Positions 1 through 9,109 of a stretch of 64,000 bases of DNA are shown here, piece by piece. The stretch is taken from NCBI GenBank assembly GCA_020635955.1, contig JACJYW010000006.1, forward strand, positions 45,001-109,000. The letters run 5' to 3'. The stretch comes from Crocinitomicaceae bacterium (GTDB taxonomy: Bacteria; Bacteroidota; Bacteroidia; Flavobacteriales_D; Crocinitomicaceae). The notes under the pieces were generated by a model. It saw only the letters and a program-made list of their open reading frames with translations, did no database searches and was not told the origin of the DNA. Made by a program: the position numbers and the translations under genes. Positions within the stretch are counted from its first letter, which is position 1; the number at the start of each line of letters is the position of its first letter.

Positions 1-1977
<1,977 letters not shown>

Positions 1978-2111
1978 TAATCATAAAGTAACTCACTACT
2001 TCAACATAACTCAATGTTATGCTAAATTCTAGACATTTATGTTCTAGACGCTAGATAAACTTAAAGTATTAAGTATATAGTATCAAGTAATGAGACTATG
2101 TACGAAGATTT

Positions 2112-2222
2112 TGGGTGTCTATGGCGGTCGGGTCCACCTCTTACCATTCCGAACAGAGAAGTTAAGCCGACTTGCGCAGATGGTACTGCCCTTTTGAGGG
2201 TGGGAGAGTATGTGGATGCCAC
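2112..2222 (+). rRNA. rrf: 5S ribosomal RNA
   Basis: About 135 bases after the 23S 3' end. It carries the conserved 5S core CCGAACAGAGAAGTTAAG near 2149-2166, preceded by the loop B/C region and followed by the GGTACTGCC and GGGAGAGTA segments of helices IV-V. Both ends are set by weak helix I pairing, so plus or minus 3 nt is possible. A strong intrinsic terminator follows at once. The last 20 or so bases are duplicated 104 bp downstream (see the repeat entries). Confidence 0.93.
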
Positions 2223-2265
2223 TTTTTTAACCTCACTTCCTTCTTGGGAGTGAGGTTTTTTTTTG
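2201..2265 (+). repeat. 65-bp direct repeat, copy 1 (5S tail plus terminator)
   Basis: A 65-bp segment made of the 3' end of 5S rRNA and the complete rRNA terminator. It recurs base for base at 2305-2369, offset 104 bp. This copy is contiguous with the intact 5S gene and is therefore the original. Confidence 0.95.
2231..2264 (+). terminator. intrinsic terminator of the rRNA operon
   Basis: A 10-bp stem CCTCACTTCC / GGGAGTGAGG (one T-G wobble) with a TTCTT loop, followed by nine T residues. It lies directly after the 5S gene and ends the rRNA transcript. Confidence 0.92.
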
Positions 2266-2272
2266 TCCAAAT

Positions 2273-2288
2273 CCCTCAAAAGGGCAGT
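2273..2288 (-). repeat. 16-nt inverted copy of 5S sequence 2185-2200
   Basis: The bases at 2273-2288 are the exact reverse complement of the 5S segment at 2185-2200 (ACTGCCCTTTTGAGGG). With the terminator stem between them this can form a large snap-back structure. It lies in the insert between the two 65-bp direct repeats. Confidence 0.9.
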
Positions 2289-2304
2289 GTCCGCCTTAGG
2301 CGGA

Positions 2305-2369
2305 TGGGAGAGTATGTGGATGCCACTTTTTTAACCTCACTTCCTTCTTGGGAGTGAGGTTTTTTTTTG
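2305..2369 (+). repeat. 65-bp direct repeat, copy 2 (orphan 5S tail plus terminator)
   Basis: Perfect copy of 2201-2265 with no 5S body in front of it. It starts immediately after a short palindrome (TCCGCC, TTA, GGCGGA) at 2290-2304. It supplies a second terminator hairpin at 2335-2368. Perfect identity suggests a recent duplication or gene conversion with another rRNA operon copy. Confidence 0.93.
2335..2368 (+). terminator. second copy of the rRNA intrinsic terminator
   Basis: Same 10-bp stem, TTCTT loop and nine-T tract as at 2231-2264, carried in the duplicated 65-bp unit. It probably works as a back-up terminator for the rRNA operon. Confidence 0.85.
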
Positions 2370-2389
2370 CCTCGTTGCGAAGGCAGTAA

Positions 2390-2500
2390 GAGGAGAGAAG
2401 TAAGAGACAAGAGGCAAGAGGCAAGAGGAAAGATAATAGTGAGTAATGATCACGGAGCACAGAACACAGAACACAGAGCACGGAACACGGATCAAATAGT
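2390..2500. repeat. purine-rich simple-repeat tract 1
   Basis: Degenerate short tandem units of the type GACAAGAGGCAAGAGG, followed by units of the type ACGGAGCACAGAACAC. Strong purine/pyrimidine strand bias and no coding frame. A sister tract lies at 2640-2765. Tracts like this are common intergenic filler in Bacteroidota; no function is claimed. Confidence 0.8.
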
Positions 2501-2527
2501 GATGCTGTAGGAAATGTAAGATTTCCA

Positions 2528-2577
2528 CCCCTGATAGAAGCGGCAGCTCACGAAGTGACTACAGCGGATAGCAGGAT
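2528..2577. ncRNA. Bacteroidota-type stem-loop element (candidate structured RNA)
   Basis: Outer stem CCTG (2530-2533) with CAGG (2572-2575), a near-symmetric internal loop GATAGAAGCGG / AGCGGATAG, and an inner hairpin TCAC-GAA-GTGA at 2548-2558 extended by an AG/CT pair. The GATAGAAGCGG...AGCGGATAGC arrangement is a pattern I recall from intergenic regions of many Bacteroidota genomes. It may correspond to a catalogued motif such as Flavo-1, but I could not check this. Strand and function are unknown. Confidence 0.45.
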
Positions 2578-2639
2578 AGGACACCCAAAGTGGCCGAAGG
2601 GGGCATAGGTATTTAGCTTTTAGTTGTTAGGTTTTAGGT

Positions 2640-2765
2640 GAGAGAAGGGGTAAGAGACAAGAAGTAAGAGACAAGAAGCAAGCAAACAAGGGAGTTTGGA
2701 GCTAGGAACAAAGAACTAAGAATACAGAACACGGAGTACAGAGCACGGAGCACAGATCACTGATC
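2640..2765. repeat. purine-rich simple-repeat tract 2
   Basis: Second tract of units such as GTAAGAGACAAGAAG and ACGGAGCACAGATCAC, similar in make-up and order to 2390-2500. Between the two tracts lie the stem-loop element and about 60 bp without recognisable features. No gene is visible in 2370-2801. Confidence 0.8.
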
Positions 2766-2801
2766 AAAGATGAAGGTTCATGGAATTTTCGGGTAAGAGG
2801 G

Positions 2802-3236
2802 TTATTTATATTCAAGGACTGTTACAGATTCGAAATCTGCGTCACCATGGCCGGAGAATTTTTGCTTGAATTTTTTACCTAATGAATTTTTAGCTGGAAT
2901 ATTTTCAATCAAAGTAATAGTTTCGACACCATCAGAAAATGTAAACATCAATTTCACCCGACTAATATTTTCAGTTTCGTGCAAATTGAAAATTTTACCA
3001 GAAATAATCCAATTATCGCCAATCATTGCTTTGTGGGAATTTACATTTCTGACCACCACAGTTTTTTCATCTTCATGGGAGATAATAGGCGAGGATTCTT
3101 CAATACCAAAATTTTGACGCAATTCATTCTTTTGATCTTCAGGTAGTAAAAGGTATATGACGGATGCTAAAATGATGGTGACCAATACTGCGATTAGTAT
3201 TTTTTTTCCTGTTTTCTTTTTTTTCTGCATCATCAT
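2802..3236 (-). CDS. single-pass membrane protein of unknown function
   Basis: A 144-residue protein. It starts with three consecutive Met codons, so the exact start is ambiguous by six bases, then a lysine-rich stretch (residues 4-12) and one hydrophobic segment (about 13-30, KILIAVLVTIILASVIYLLL). The orientation should be N-in/C-out, with a soluble domain of about 110 residues outside the cytoplasm. The rest is beta-rich in appearance with no motif I recognise. It is co-directional with, and 15 bp downstream of, the pseudouridine synthase gene, so it probably ends the panB-rlu transcript. Hypothetical. Confidence 0.75.
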   Translation of the reverse strand: MMMQKKKKTGKKILIAVLVTIILASVIYLLLPEDQKNELRQNFGIEESSPIISHEDEKTVVVRNVNSHKAMIGDNWIISGKIFNLHETENISRVKLMFTFSDGVETITLIENIPAKNSLGKKFKQKFSGHGDADFESVTVLEYK

Positions 3237-3251
3237 GCGTTCAATGTACGA

Positions 3252-3938
3252 TTAATTTCGTGCTTCAAAAAATTCCCAAACCGGATCTTTAGGAGTAGGG
3301 GCAACAATGACCAATGATTCTTTTTTAACAGGATGCATAAATTCTAATCTTCTGGCGTGCAAGCTTATAGAAGCATCTTTGTTCGATCTTTTTGCACCGT
3401 ATTTAAGATCACCTTTAATTACTGCTCCTATGTTAGATAATTGCACACGTATTTGATGGTGTCTGCCGGTTAACGGCGTTACTTCAACAAGGAAGTAATT
3501 ATCAGAAGCATCCAATAATTTAAAATCTAATTCTGCTTTTTTACCCGATTCATCAGATATATAACTTTTGTTTTGCTTCTCATTTTTTTTGAGGTAATTA
3601 ACTAGTTTACCAGCTTCAGGTTTTGGAGCATTTTCAGTAATTGCCCAATAAGTTTTCTTTATGTCCTTCTCTTTGAACATTTTGTTCATTCGAGTAAGAG
3701 CTTTAGAAGTACGGGCATATAAAACAATTCCAGAAGTAGGTCTGTCTAATCTATGAACGGTTCCTAGAAATACATCTCCAGGTTTATCATATTTCTTTTT
3801 AATATAAGCTTTAACGGCATCTGAAAGTGGAGCATCACCAGTTTTATCGCCCTGTACGATATCTCCTGCTTTTTTGTTGATGACAATAATATGATTGTCT
3901 TCGTAAAGTACTTCGAGACTAGTATTGCTCACTGTCAT
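3252..3938 (-). CDS. RluA-family RNA pseudouridine synthase
   Basis: 228 residues. It should convert specific uridines in rRNA or tRNA to pseudouridine in the cytoplasm. The signature HRLDRPTSG at residues 62-70 contains the catalytic Asp65; the second family motif GRHHQIRVQLS lies further on. There is no N-terminal S4 domain: the catalytic fold starts at once (LYEDNHIIVINKKAGD), giving a short form of the RluA/RluC/RluD group. Its first 20 bases overlap the end of panB, implying translational coupling. The target uridine cannot be told from sequence. Confidence 0.93.
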   Translation of the reverse strand: MTVSNTSLEVLYEDNHIIVINKKAGDIVQGDKTGDAPLSDAVKAYIKKKYDKPGDVFLGTVHRLDRPTSGIVLYARTSKALTRMNKMFKEKDIKKTYWAITENAPKPEAGKLVNYLKKNEKQNKSYISDESGKKAELDFKLLDASDNYFLVEVTPLTGRHHQIRVQLSNIGAVIKGDLKYGAKRSNKDASISLHARRLEFMHPVKKESLVIVAPTPKDPVWEFFEARN

Positions 3939-4734
3939 TTGGAAAATCTCCAGTTCTTACATCTTTAATGTATGACTGAAATGCGGTTAACATGCGATCA
4001 TGCAAGTTGTCATATTTTCTTAGGAACCTTGGATTGAATTCATTATTAATTCCTAACATATCATGGCTTACCAATACCTGGCCGTCCACTCCGTTTCCTG
4101 CACCAATACCAATTACCGGTATGGTTAATTCTTTAGCTACAATAGCTCCCAAATGAGCAGGGATCTTTTCCAGAATCAAAGCAAAACATCCTGCTTCTTC
4201 TAATAATTTAGCATCTTGCACAAGCCTTTCAGCTTCTTCTTCTTCTTTGGCTCTAACAGTATATGTACCGAACTTATATATTGATTGTGGTGTTAGTCCT
4301 AAGTGTCCCATAACCGGAATTCCTGCAGATAGGATCCTATTCACCGACTCCAAAATTTCTTTACCACCTTCAAGCTTTACCGAGTGCCCTCCAGCTTCTT
4401 TCATGATTCGAATAGCTGAAGTTAAAGCTTCTTTAGAATTTCCCTGATAAGAACCGAAAGGTAAATCAACCACTACGAGTGCTCTATTTATGGCGCGGAT
4501 TACTGATGATGCATGATAGATCATCTCATTAAGTGTAATTGGCAAAGTCGTTTCATGACCGGCCATTACATTTGATGCAGAATCTCCCACCAGAATAATA
4601 TCAACTCCAGCTTCATCTAATATTTTGGCCATTGAATAATCATAGCCAGTGAGCATTGAGATCTTCTCATTATTTTGCTTCATTTCCTGAAGCACATGAG
4701 TCGTGATTTTCTTTACCTCTTTATGAATAGACAT
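3919..4734 (-). CDS. panB: 3-methyl-2-oxobutanoate hydroxymethyltransferase
   Basis: First committed enzyme of pantothenate (vitamin B5, CoA) synthesis: transfers a hydroxymethyl group from methylene-tetrahydrofolate to 2-oxoisovalerate. 271 residues, normal for PanB. Signatures seen: ILVGDSASNVMAGHETTLPI (residues 47-66, metal-binding Asp51), VVVDLPFGSYQ, KLEGG, PVMGHLGLTPQS, ILEKIPA and PVIGIGAG. The first gene of a three-gene minus-strand unit (panB, rlu, membrane protein). A TAnnTTTG box at 4757-4764 gives a short leader. No panC or panD lies nearby. The methylene-THF supplier folD is encoded 13 kb away. Confidence 0.97.
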   Translation of the reverse strand: MSIHKEVKKITTHVLQEMKQNNEKISMLTGYDYSMAKILDEAGVDIILVGDSASNVMAGHETTLPITLNEMIYHASSVIRAINRALVVVDLPFGSYQGNSKEALTSAIRIMKEAGGHSVKLEGGKEILESVNRILSAGIPVMGHLGLTPQSIYKFGTYTVRAKEEEEAERLVQDAKLLEEAGCFALILEKIPAHLGAIVAKELTIPVIGIGAGNGVDGQVLVSHDMLGINNEFNPRFLRKYDNLHDRMLTAFQSYIKDVRTGDFPNDSEQY

Positions 4735-4756
4735 TCTTAAGGAATTAATTTTTGAG

Positions 4757-4764
4757 CAAAAGTA
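4757..4764 (-). promoter_or_regulatory. Bacteroidota -7 box for panB
   Basis: Minus-strand TACTTTTG fits the TAnnTTTG consensus of the Bacteroidota primary sigma factor. Predicted transcription start is near 4750, giving a leader of about 16 nt before panB. The -33 element is only weakly matched. Confidence 0.5.
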
Positions 4765-4810
4765 AGGTATTTTGAGTGACCTAAGTCATGTTTAGTAGCT
4801 ATTATCAACA

Positions 4811-4818
4811 TAACTTTG
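4811..4818 (+). promoter_or_regulatory. -7 box for the CoA-binding protein gene, almost at the start codon
   Basis: TAACTTTG matches TAnnTTTG and ends 4 bases before the ATG at 4823. With the usual 6-7 nt from the box to the transcription start, transcription would begin at or just inside the start codon, suggesting a leaderless mRNA. Confidence 0.5.
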
Positions 4819-4822
4819 TAGT

Positions 4823-5197
4823 ATGAAAGAAAATGTACTAGTAATGGGGGCGAGCATGAATCCTGCTCGATATTCGTTTCAAGCAATGAATATGTTGATC
4901 GATTATGGTCATAAGGTGATTGGTTTTGGAATGAAGCCTGCTGAGATCAGAGGTTTTAAGATCGTAGATGTATTACCAGAAATTCAGGGACTGGATACTG
5001 TGACTATGTACCTTGGACCTCAGAATCAAGCTCCCTATTATGATTATATCATTGGGTTGAAACCCAAAAGGGTCATTTTTAATCCTGGAACCGAAAATCC
5101 TGAATTTTATGAAAAACTATCAGATGCTGGAATTGAATCTGAAGTAGCCTGTACGCTTGTTCTATTGAGGACTGGGCAGTTTCAGATAGATCAATAG
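4823..5197 (+). CDS. CoA-binding domain protein (YccU-like)
   Basis: 124 residues forming a single Rossmann-like CoA-binding domain. The glycine-containing loop ENVLVMGASMNPARYSFQAM (residues 3-22) resembles the nucleotide-binding turn of the CoA_binding_2 family. The end carries ESEVACTLVLLRTGQF, matching the usual C-terminal 'E..CtLVmL' pattern. The family's role is unclear; some members bind CoA or acyl-CoA. It stands alone between divergent panB and the symporter. Its position next to panB, a CoA-pathway gene, may be coincidence. Confidence 0.85.
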   Translation: MKENVLVMGASMNPARYSFQAMNMLIDYGHKVIGFGMKPAEIRGFKIVDVLPEIQGLDTVTMYLGPQNQAPYYDYIIGLKPKRVIFNPGTENPEFYEKLSDAGIESEVACTLVLLRTGQFQIDQ

Positions 5198-5283
5198 TCA
5201 GGTTCCTAAATATTCATTTTTATCAACATTGCGTCAATTGTTTCATTTGAATCTAGATATTTGAAGGACGGAACCATTGAATT

Positions 5284-6801
5284 ATGACAAAAGAGTTAAT
5301 ACTTACTCTCTTATTTTCTTATTTCGCGCTATTGTTGTTTATCTCTTATTTAACCAGTAGAAAAGCGGATAATGAAACTTTTTATACCGGTAATAGAAAC
5401 AATCCATGGTATGTAGTGGCATTTGGAATGATCGGAGCATCACTTTCAGGAGTAACTTTCATCTCAATACCCGGAACTATTGGTGCCAGTGAATTTACTT
5501 ATCTACAGATCGCGTTAGGTTATATTTTAGGATATGCTATCATAGCTTTTGTTCTCTTACCTCTCTATTATAAGTTAAATCTTACATCCATTTATTCTTA
5601 TTTGGAAACGAGATTTGGAGTGATGACCTATAAAATGGGTGCAGGATTTTTTATTGTTTCCAGAGTAATAGGAGCTTCTTTGAGAATGTATTTGGTAACT
5701 CTGGTTTTACAAAAGTTTGTTTTTGATGAAATGGGGGTGCCTTTTGAAGTAACAGTTGCTTTAAGCATACTCCTAATATGGGTCTATACATTTAAAGGAG
5801 GCATTAAAACCATTATCTGGACGGATACTTTACAGACCTTATTCATGTTGATCTCAGTTGGACTTAGTATTTATTTTATAGCTGATGATCTGAATTTAGC
5901 CCTTGGAGAAATTTTTCCTTCGATTGAAAAACATGGATTGAGTAAAATGTGGCAAATAGAAGATGGTAATGCGTCAAATTACTGGTTAAAGGGGATTTTG
6001 GGTGGTATGTTTGTTACTCTTGGAATGACAGGAGTTGATCAGGATATGATGCAAAAGAATTTAACGTGCAGAAATTTAGGAGAAGCTAAAAAGAATATGC
6101 TTAGTTTTTCAGTGGTATTGTTCCTTGTAAATGTATTGTTTGTTGTGCTTGGGGCATTATTATTCATGTATATTGAGTATCATCCAGAGGTTGGAGAAAC
6201 ATGGAAATCTTTATCGGATAATCCTGCTGCACCGAAGGGAGATATACTATTTGCCACCATTGCATTAAAAAGTAAAATTGGTGTTGCTGTTGGCGTCTTT
6301 TTTATGCTGGGATTGATTGCTGCGGCCTATTCAAGTGCTGATTCTGCTTTAACTTCCCTTTCAACTTCATTGTCAGTTGACTTCTTGAACGTCAATAAGA
6401 TGGAAGACAAGAAACGTGCAGAGAAAGTAAGAAAGCGTGCTCATATAATTATGTCATTCGTTTTGTTGGTGGTGATCATCATATTTAATTCAGTGGTTGA
6501 GGATAACGTCATTTGGGTGTTGTTCAAAGCAGCTAATTATACCTATGGTCCGCTGTTAGGATTATTTATGTTTGGAATAATTTCGAAGAGAAAGGTAAAG
6601 GACTTTATTACAATCCCTATTTCTGTGCTGGTTCCGGTATTAATGTATTTCATTAGTGAGAATATTGGAACGTGGACTTCAACTGGTCCGAATGATCCTG
6701 GATTTGCTTTTGGATATGAGCTATTGGGAATCAACGCTGCACTTGTTTATATCTTTTTAATGATTTTTTCAAAAAGAGAAGAGGCAGAAATAAATATTTG
6801 A
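5284..6801 (+). CDS. sodium:solute symporter (SSS family)
   Basis: 505 residues with about 13 hydrophobic segments. The N-terminal pattern is typical of SSS transporters: TSRKADNETFYTGNRNNPW, then MIGASLSGVTFISIPG (residues about 49-64), and the central GVDQDMMQKNLTCRN and AAYSSADSALTSLSTSLSVD, which hold Na2-site serines. It imports an organic solute with Na+ across the inner membrane. Solute identity cannot be read from sequence: sugars, sialic acid, amino acids and carboxylates are all possible. Transcribed alone. Confidence 0.92.
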   Translation: MTKELILTLLFSYFALLLFISYLTSRKADNETFYTGNRNNPWYVVAFGMIGASLSGVTFISIPGTIGASEFTYLQIALGYILGYAIIAFVLLPLYYKLNLTSIYSYLETRFGVMTYKMGAGFFIVSRVIGASLRMYLVTLVLQKFVFDEMGVPFEVTVALSILLIWVYTFKGGIKTIIWTDTLQTLFMLISVGLSIYFIADDLNLALGEIFPSIEKHGLSKMWQIEDGNASNYWLKGILGGMFVTLGMTGVDQDMMQKNLTCRNLGEAKKNMLSFSVVLFLVNVLFVVLGALLFMYIEYHPEVGETWKSLSDNPAAPKGDILFATIALKSKIGVAVGVFFMLGLIAAAYSSADSALTSLSTSLSVDFLNVNKMEDKKRAEKVRKRAHIIMSFVLLVVIIIFNSVVEDNVIWVLFKAANYTYGPLLGLFMFGIISKRKVKDFITIPISVLVPVLMYFISENIGTWTSTGPNDPGFAFGYELLGINAALVYIFLMIFSKREEAEINI

Positions 6802-6932
6802 CAAATTTGTAAGAGCTGAATGAATAGTTCGTCCTAATATCATTTTAGGATGCCAAGTTGACAGCAATTTTAACATGGTATTCATTTTGAGATAGAACGA
6901 ATAGAATATAAATTAGACAAAAAGAAAGAATT

Positions 6933-7250
6933 ATGGCAGTTGAAGTTACAGACGCAAATTATGATGAAATTGTAGGGAATGCTACAGTACCAGTTGTATT
7001 AGATTTTTGGGCAGCCTGGTGCGGTCCTTGCAGAATGATTGGTCCACTTATTGAGGAAATGCATTCTGAATATGAAGGAAAAGCAATTATTGGTAAAGTA
7101 GATGTAGATAACAATCAAGGTATAGCTAGCCGATTCGGGATCAGAAATATCCCTACAGTTGCATTTATCAAAAATGGTGAAGTTGTAGATAAGTCTGTAG
7201 GTGCAGTTCCGAAAGCACAGCTAACTTCAAAATTGGATGCTATCCTATAA
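6933..7250 (+). CDS. trxA: thioredoxin
   Basis: 105 residues, full-length thioredoxin fold. The active site WCGPC has Cys30 and Cys33; the cis-proline loop is RNIPTVAFIKNG. Cytoplasmic disulfide reductase, reduced by thioredoxin reductase (trxB is in this window at about 25 kb). The 130-bp upstream gap holds a TTG (6858) and TATTCATTTTG (6879-6889) pair that could act as promoter, though the spacing is not ideal. Followed by a strong terminator. Confidence 0.97.
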   Translation: MAVEVTDANYDEIVGNATVPVVLDFWAAWCGPCRMIGPLIEEMHSEYEGKAIIGKVDVDNNQGIASRFGIRNIPTVAFIKNGEVVDKSVGAVPKAQLTSKLDAIL

Positions 7251-7270
7251 TTTTGAATTGATATTATAAA

Positions 7271-7300
7271 AAAAGCCTTCTGCATTCAGAAGGCTTTTTT
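7271..7300. terminator. bidirectional intrinsic terminator between trxA and the LRR gene
   Basis: 12-bp stem AAAAGCCTTCTG / CAGAAGGCTTTT with a CATT loop, A-rich on the left and T-rich on the right. It can terminate trxA on the plus strand and the convergent LRR gene on the minus strand. Confidence 0.9.
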
Positions 7301-7303
7301 GTT

Positions 7304-9022
7304 TTAGAATGTTACGATACAATCTTTAGGGACAAGTCCTCTGATCCTTAATTTTTCCTTCTGCGAAAACAAATTCCCTTTTAACATTAATGTTTTTAGG
7401 TTGGTCAGCTCTCCAATACTTTCAGGTAATGTTTTTAGAGCGTTATTTTCAAGCGATAAATAATAAAGGTTACTTAGTTTACTAATATCTTTAGGTAGAG
7501 CTTTTAGGCTATTTGCATCCAAATTGAGATATGCAAGACTTTTCAAGTTGGTGAAACTAGCCGGCAATTTTTTCAATTGATTTCCTTGTAAATACAATCG
7601 TTGAAGATTTTTAAGATCTCCAAAATCCTCAGGAAGAGCTTTTAATTGATTTCCGTCAAGGCTTAAACTTGCTAAATTTTCAAGATTACCTATTGTATTT
7701 GGCAGTTCTTCTAATTGATTTTCATTCAAGAATAATTCCGTCAAATTAGTTAGTGCACCAATTTCTTCTGGAAGCGAAGAGATTTGATTTTCTCTTAAAT
7801 TAAGTTGTGAAAGTAAAGATAAACCATCAACTGTTTCAGGTATTGTTGTTAGCTGGTTTCTTGATAGATCTAAACGAAGTAAACCGACACATTTTCCAAT
7901 TTCATCAGGGAGTTGAGATAGTTGATTTCCGCCCAAATAAAGATCTTCTAATCTGCTAAGATTGCCAATTTCAATTGGTAGAACGGTAATGAAATTGTCT
8001 TCTAGATTAAGTTTGGTTAGAGCCTTTAAGTTGCCGATTTCAGAAGGTATGATAACCAATCCATTCGTTGAAATATAGAGTTCCAATAGGTTTTCAAGCT
8101 TGCCTATGCTTGAAGGTAGTATAACGATCTGGTTGTTTCTAAGATTTAATGTGTTCAAATTTTTAAGATCACCAATTTCATCTGGTAATTCTGTTATTTG
8201 GTTTGATTCAGCATCTAGATTCAACAGTTTAGTTAAATTTCCTATGCTCTTAGGAAGTTTACTGATTTCATTTCCTTCTATATCAAGATATTCAAGATTC
8301 GTAAGATCACCTATTTTATCATTAAGTGTCTTCAATTCGTTTCTATTCAATCCTAAATCAGTCAAGTTGGATAATTCAAAAATGCTTTTAGGCAATTTTG
8401 AAATGGAGTTACCTTCCAGATTCAAATACATCAAGTTTTTGAGGTCTCCTAATTCAGTTGGTATTGCTTTAAGAGCATTATTTCGTAATTCTAGATGATT
8501 TAAACTTTTAAGGTTGCCGGTGCTTTTGGGTAATTCTGATATTTTATTTCCTTCTAGATCCAGGAACTGAAGGTATTTTAGATCACCAATATTTTCTGGA
8601 ATCTCAGTTAAATTATTGTCACTTAGATCTAGAGATTGCAATGAATCTAATTTAGTAATTGAATTAGGTAGTGTAGACAAACTATTTCCGTTCAAACCTA
8701 ATTCAGTCAAACTTGTTAATTCATTAATATTTGCGGGTAATCTGGATATACGATTTCCTGAAGCGTTTAATATTGATAAATTAGATAGTTTGGTAAAACT
8801 TTCAGGAAAGAATGCTATTTCGTTATCACTGATATTTAGAAACATCAGATTTGATAATTTTCCAAATTCTTCTGGCAAACTACTTAATGAATTCTCAGAA
8901 AGATCAAGGTTAAATTGCTTATCCGGATCTTTCAGTGCTTTCTCTAGTGCAGGAGAAGACAGTGATTGTGCAAATGTTAGGGAGGTTGCAAAAAAGGTAA
9001 TTGTAAAAATAGTTTTCCTCAT
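7304..9022 (-). CDS. secreted leucine-rich repeat protein with 22 regular LRRs
   Basis: 572 residues. A signal peptide (residues 1-19, MRKTIFTITF... ending TFAQ) is followed by exactly 22 consecutive 23-residue leucine-rich repeats from residue 39 to 544, then a 28-residue C-terminal part beginning as a 23rd repeat and capped by IRGLVPKDCIVTF. The repeat is LxLxxNxLxxLPxxIGxLxxLxx, a Leu/Pro-rich bacterial type. There is no lipobox, T9SS domain or transmembrane segment, so it is periplasmic or released. The family serves protein-protein binding; the partner is unknown. It stands alone between a terminator and the glycosyltransferase operon. Confidence 0.9.
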   Translation of the reverse strand: MRKTIFTITFFATSLTFAQSLSSPALEKALKDPDKQFNLDLSENSLSSLPEEFGKLSNLMFLNISDNEIAFFPESFTKLSNLSILNASGNRISRLPANINELTSLTELGLNGNSLSTLPNSITKLDSLQSLDLSDNNLTEIPENIGDLKYLQFLDLEGNKISELPKSTGNLKSLNHLELRNNALKAIPTELGDLKNLMYLNLEGNSISKLPKSIFELSNLTDLGLNRNELKTLNDKIGDLTNLEYLDIEGNEISKLPKSIGNLTKLLNLDAESNQITELPDEIGDLKNLNTLNLRNNQIVILPSSIGKLENLLELYISTNGLVIIPSEIGNLKALTKLNLEDNFITVLPIEIGNLSRLEDLYLGGNQLSQLPDEIGKCVGLLRLDLSRNQLTTIPETVDGLSLLSQLNLRENQISSLPEEIGALTNLTELFLNENQLEELPNTIGNLENLASLSLDGNQLKALPEDFGDLKNLQRLYLQGNQLKKLPASFTNLKSLAYLNLDANSLKALPKDISKLSNLYYLSLENNALKTLPESIGELTNLKTLMLKGNLFSQKEKLRIRGLVPKDCIVTF

Positions 9023-9109
9023 AACTCAAAATTTGGAATTCAGCTCAAAACTGCGTGTTTGTTGTACGTATGCTACTTAAAATTGTTCGGTTCAAGAAGC
9101 AATTCAAGT

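Noticed and set aside
2061..2528. Short frames over the 5S gene, terminator copies and repeat tract
   Set aside because: They are formed by rRNA, hairpins and simple repeats; the duplicated 65-bp unit produces repeated peptide fragments, not genes.
2390..2765. Possible CRISPR-like repeat array
   Set aside because: Units are short, degenerate and without unique spacers; no cas genes are near. They are simple purine-rich repeats.
6830..6850. Hairpin CCTAA/TTAGG between the symporter and trxA as a terminator
   Set aside because: Only a 5-bp stem and no T tract; too weak to call.
8100..9080. Plus-strand frames of 132 and 154 codons opposite the LRR gene
   Set aside because: The 69-bp periodicity of the LRR coding strand keeps the complementary frame open; the products have no signal or start context and only mirror the repeats.
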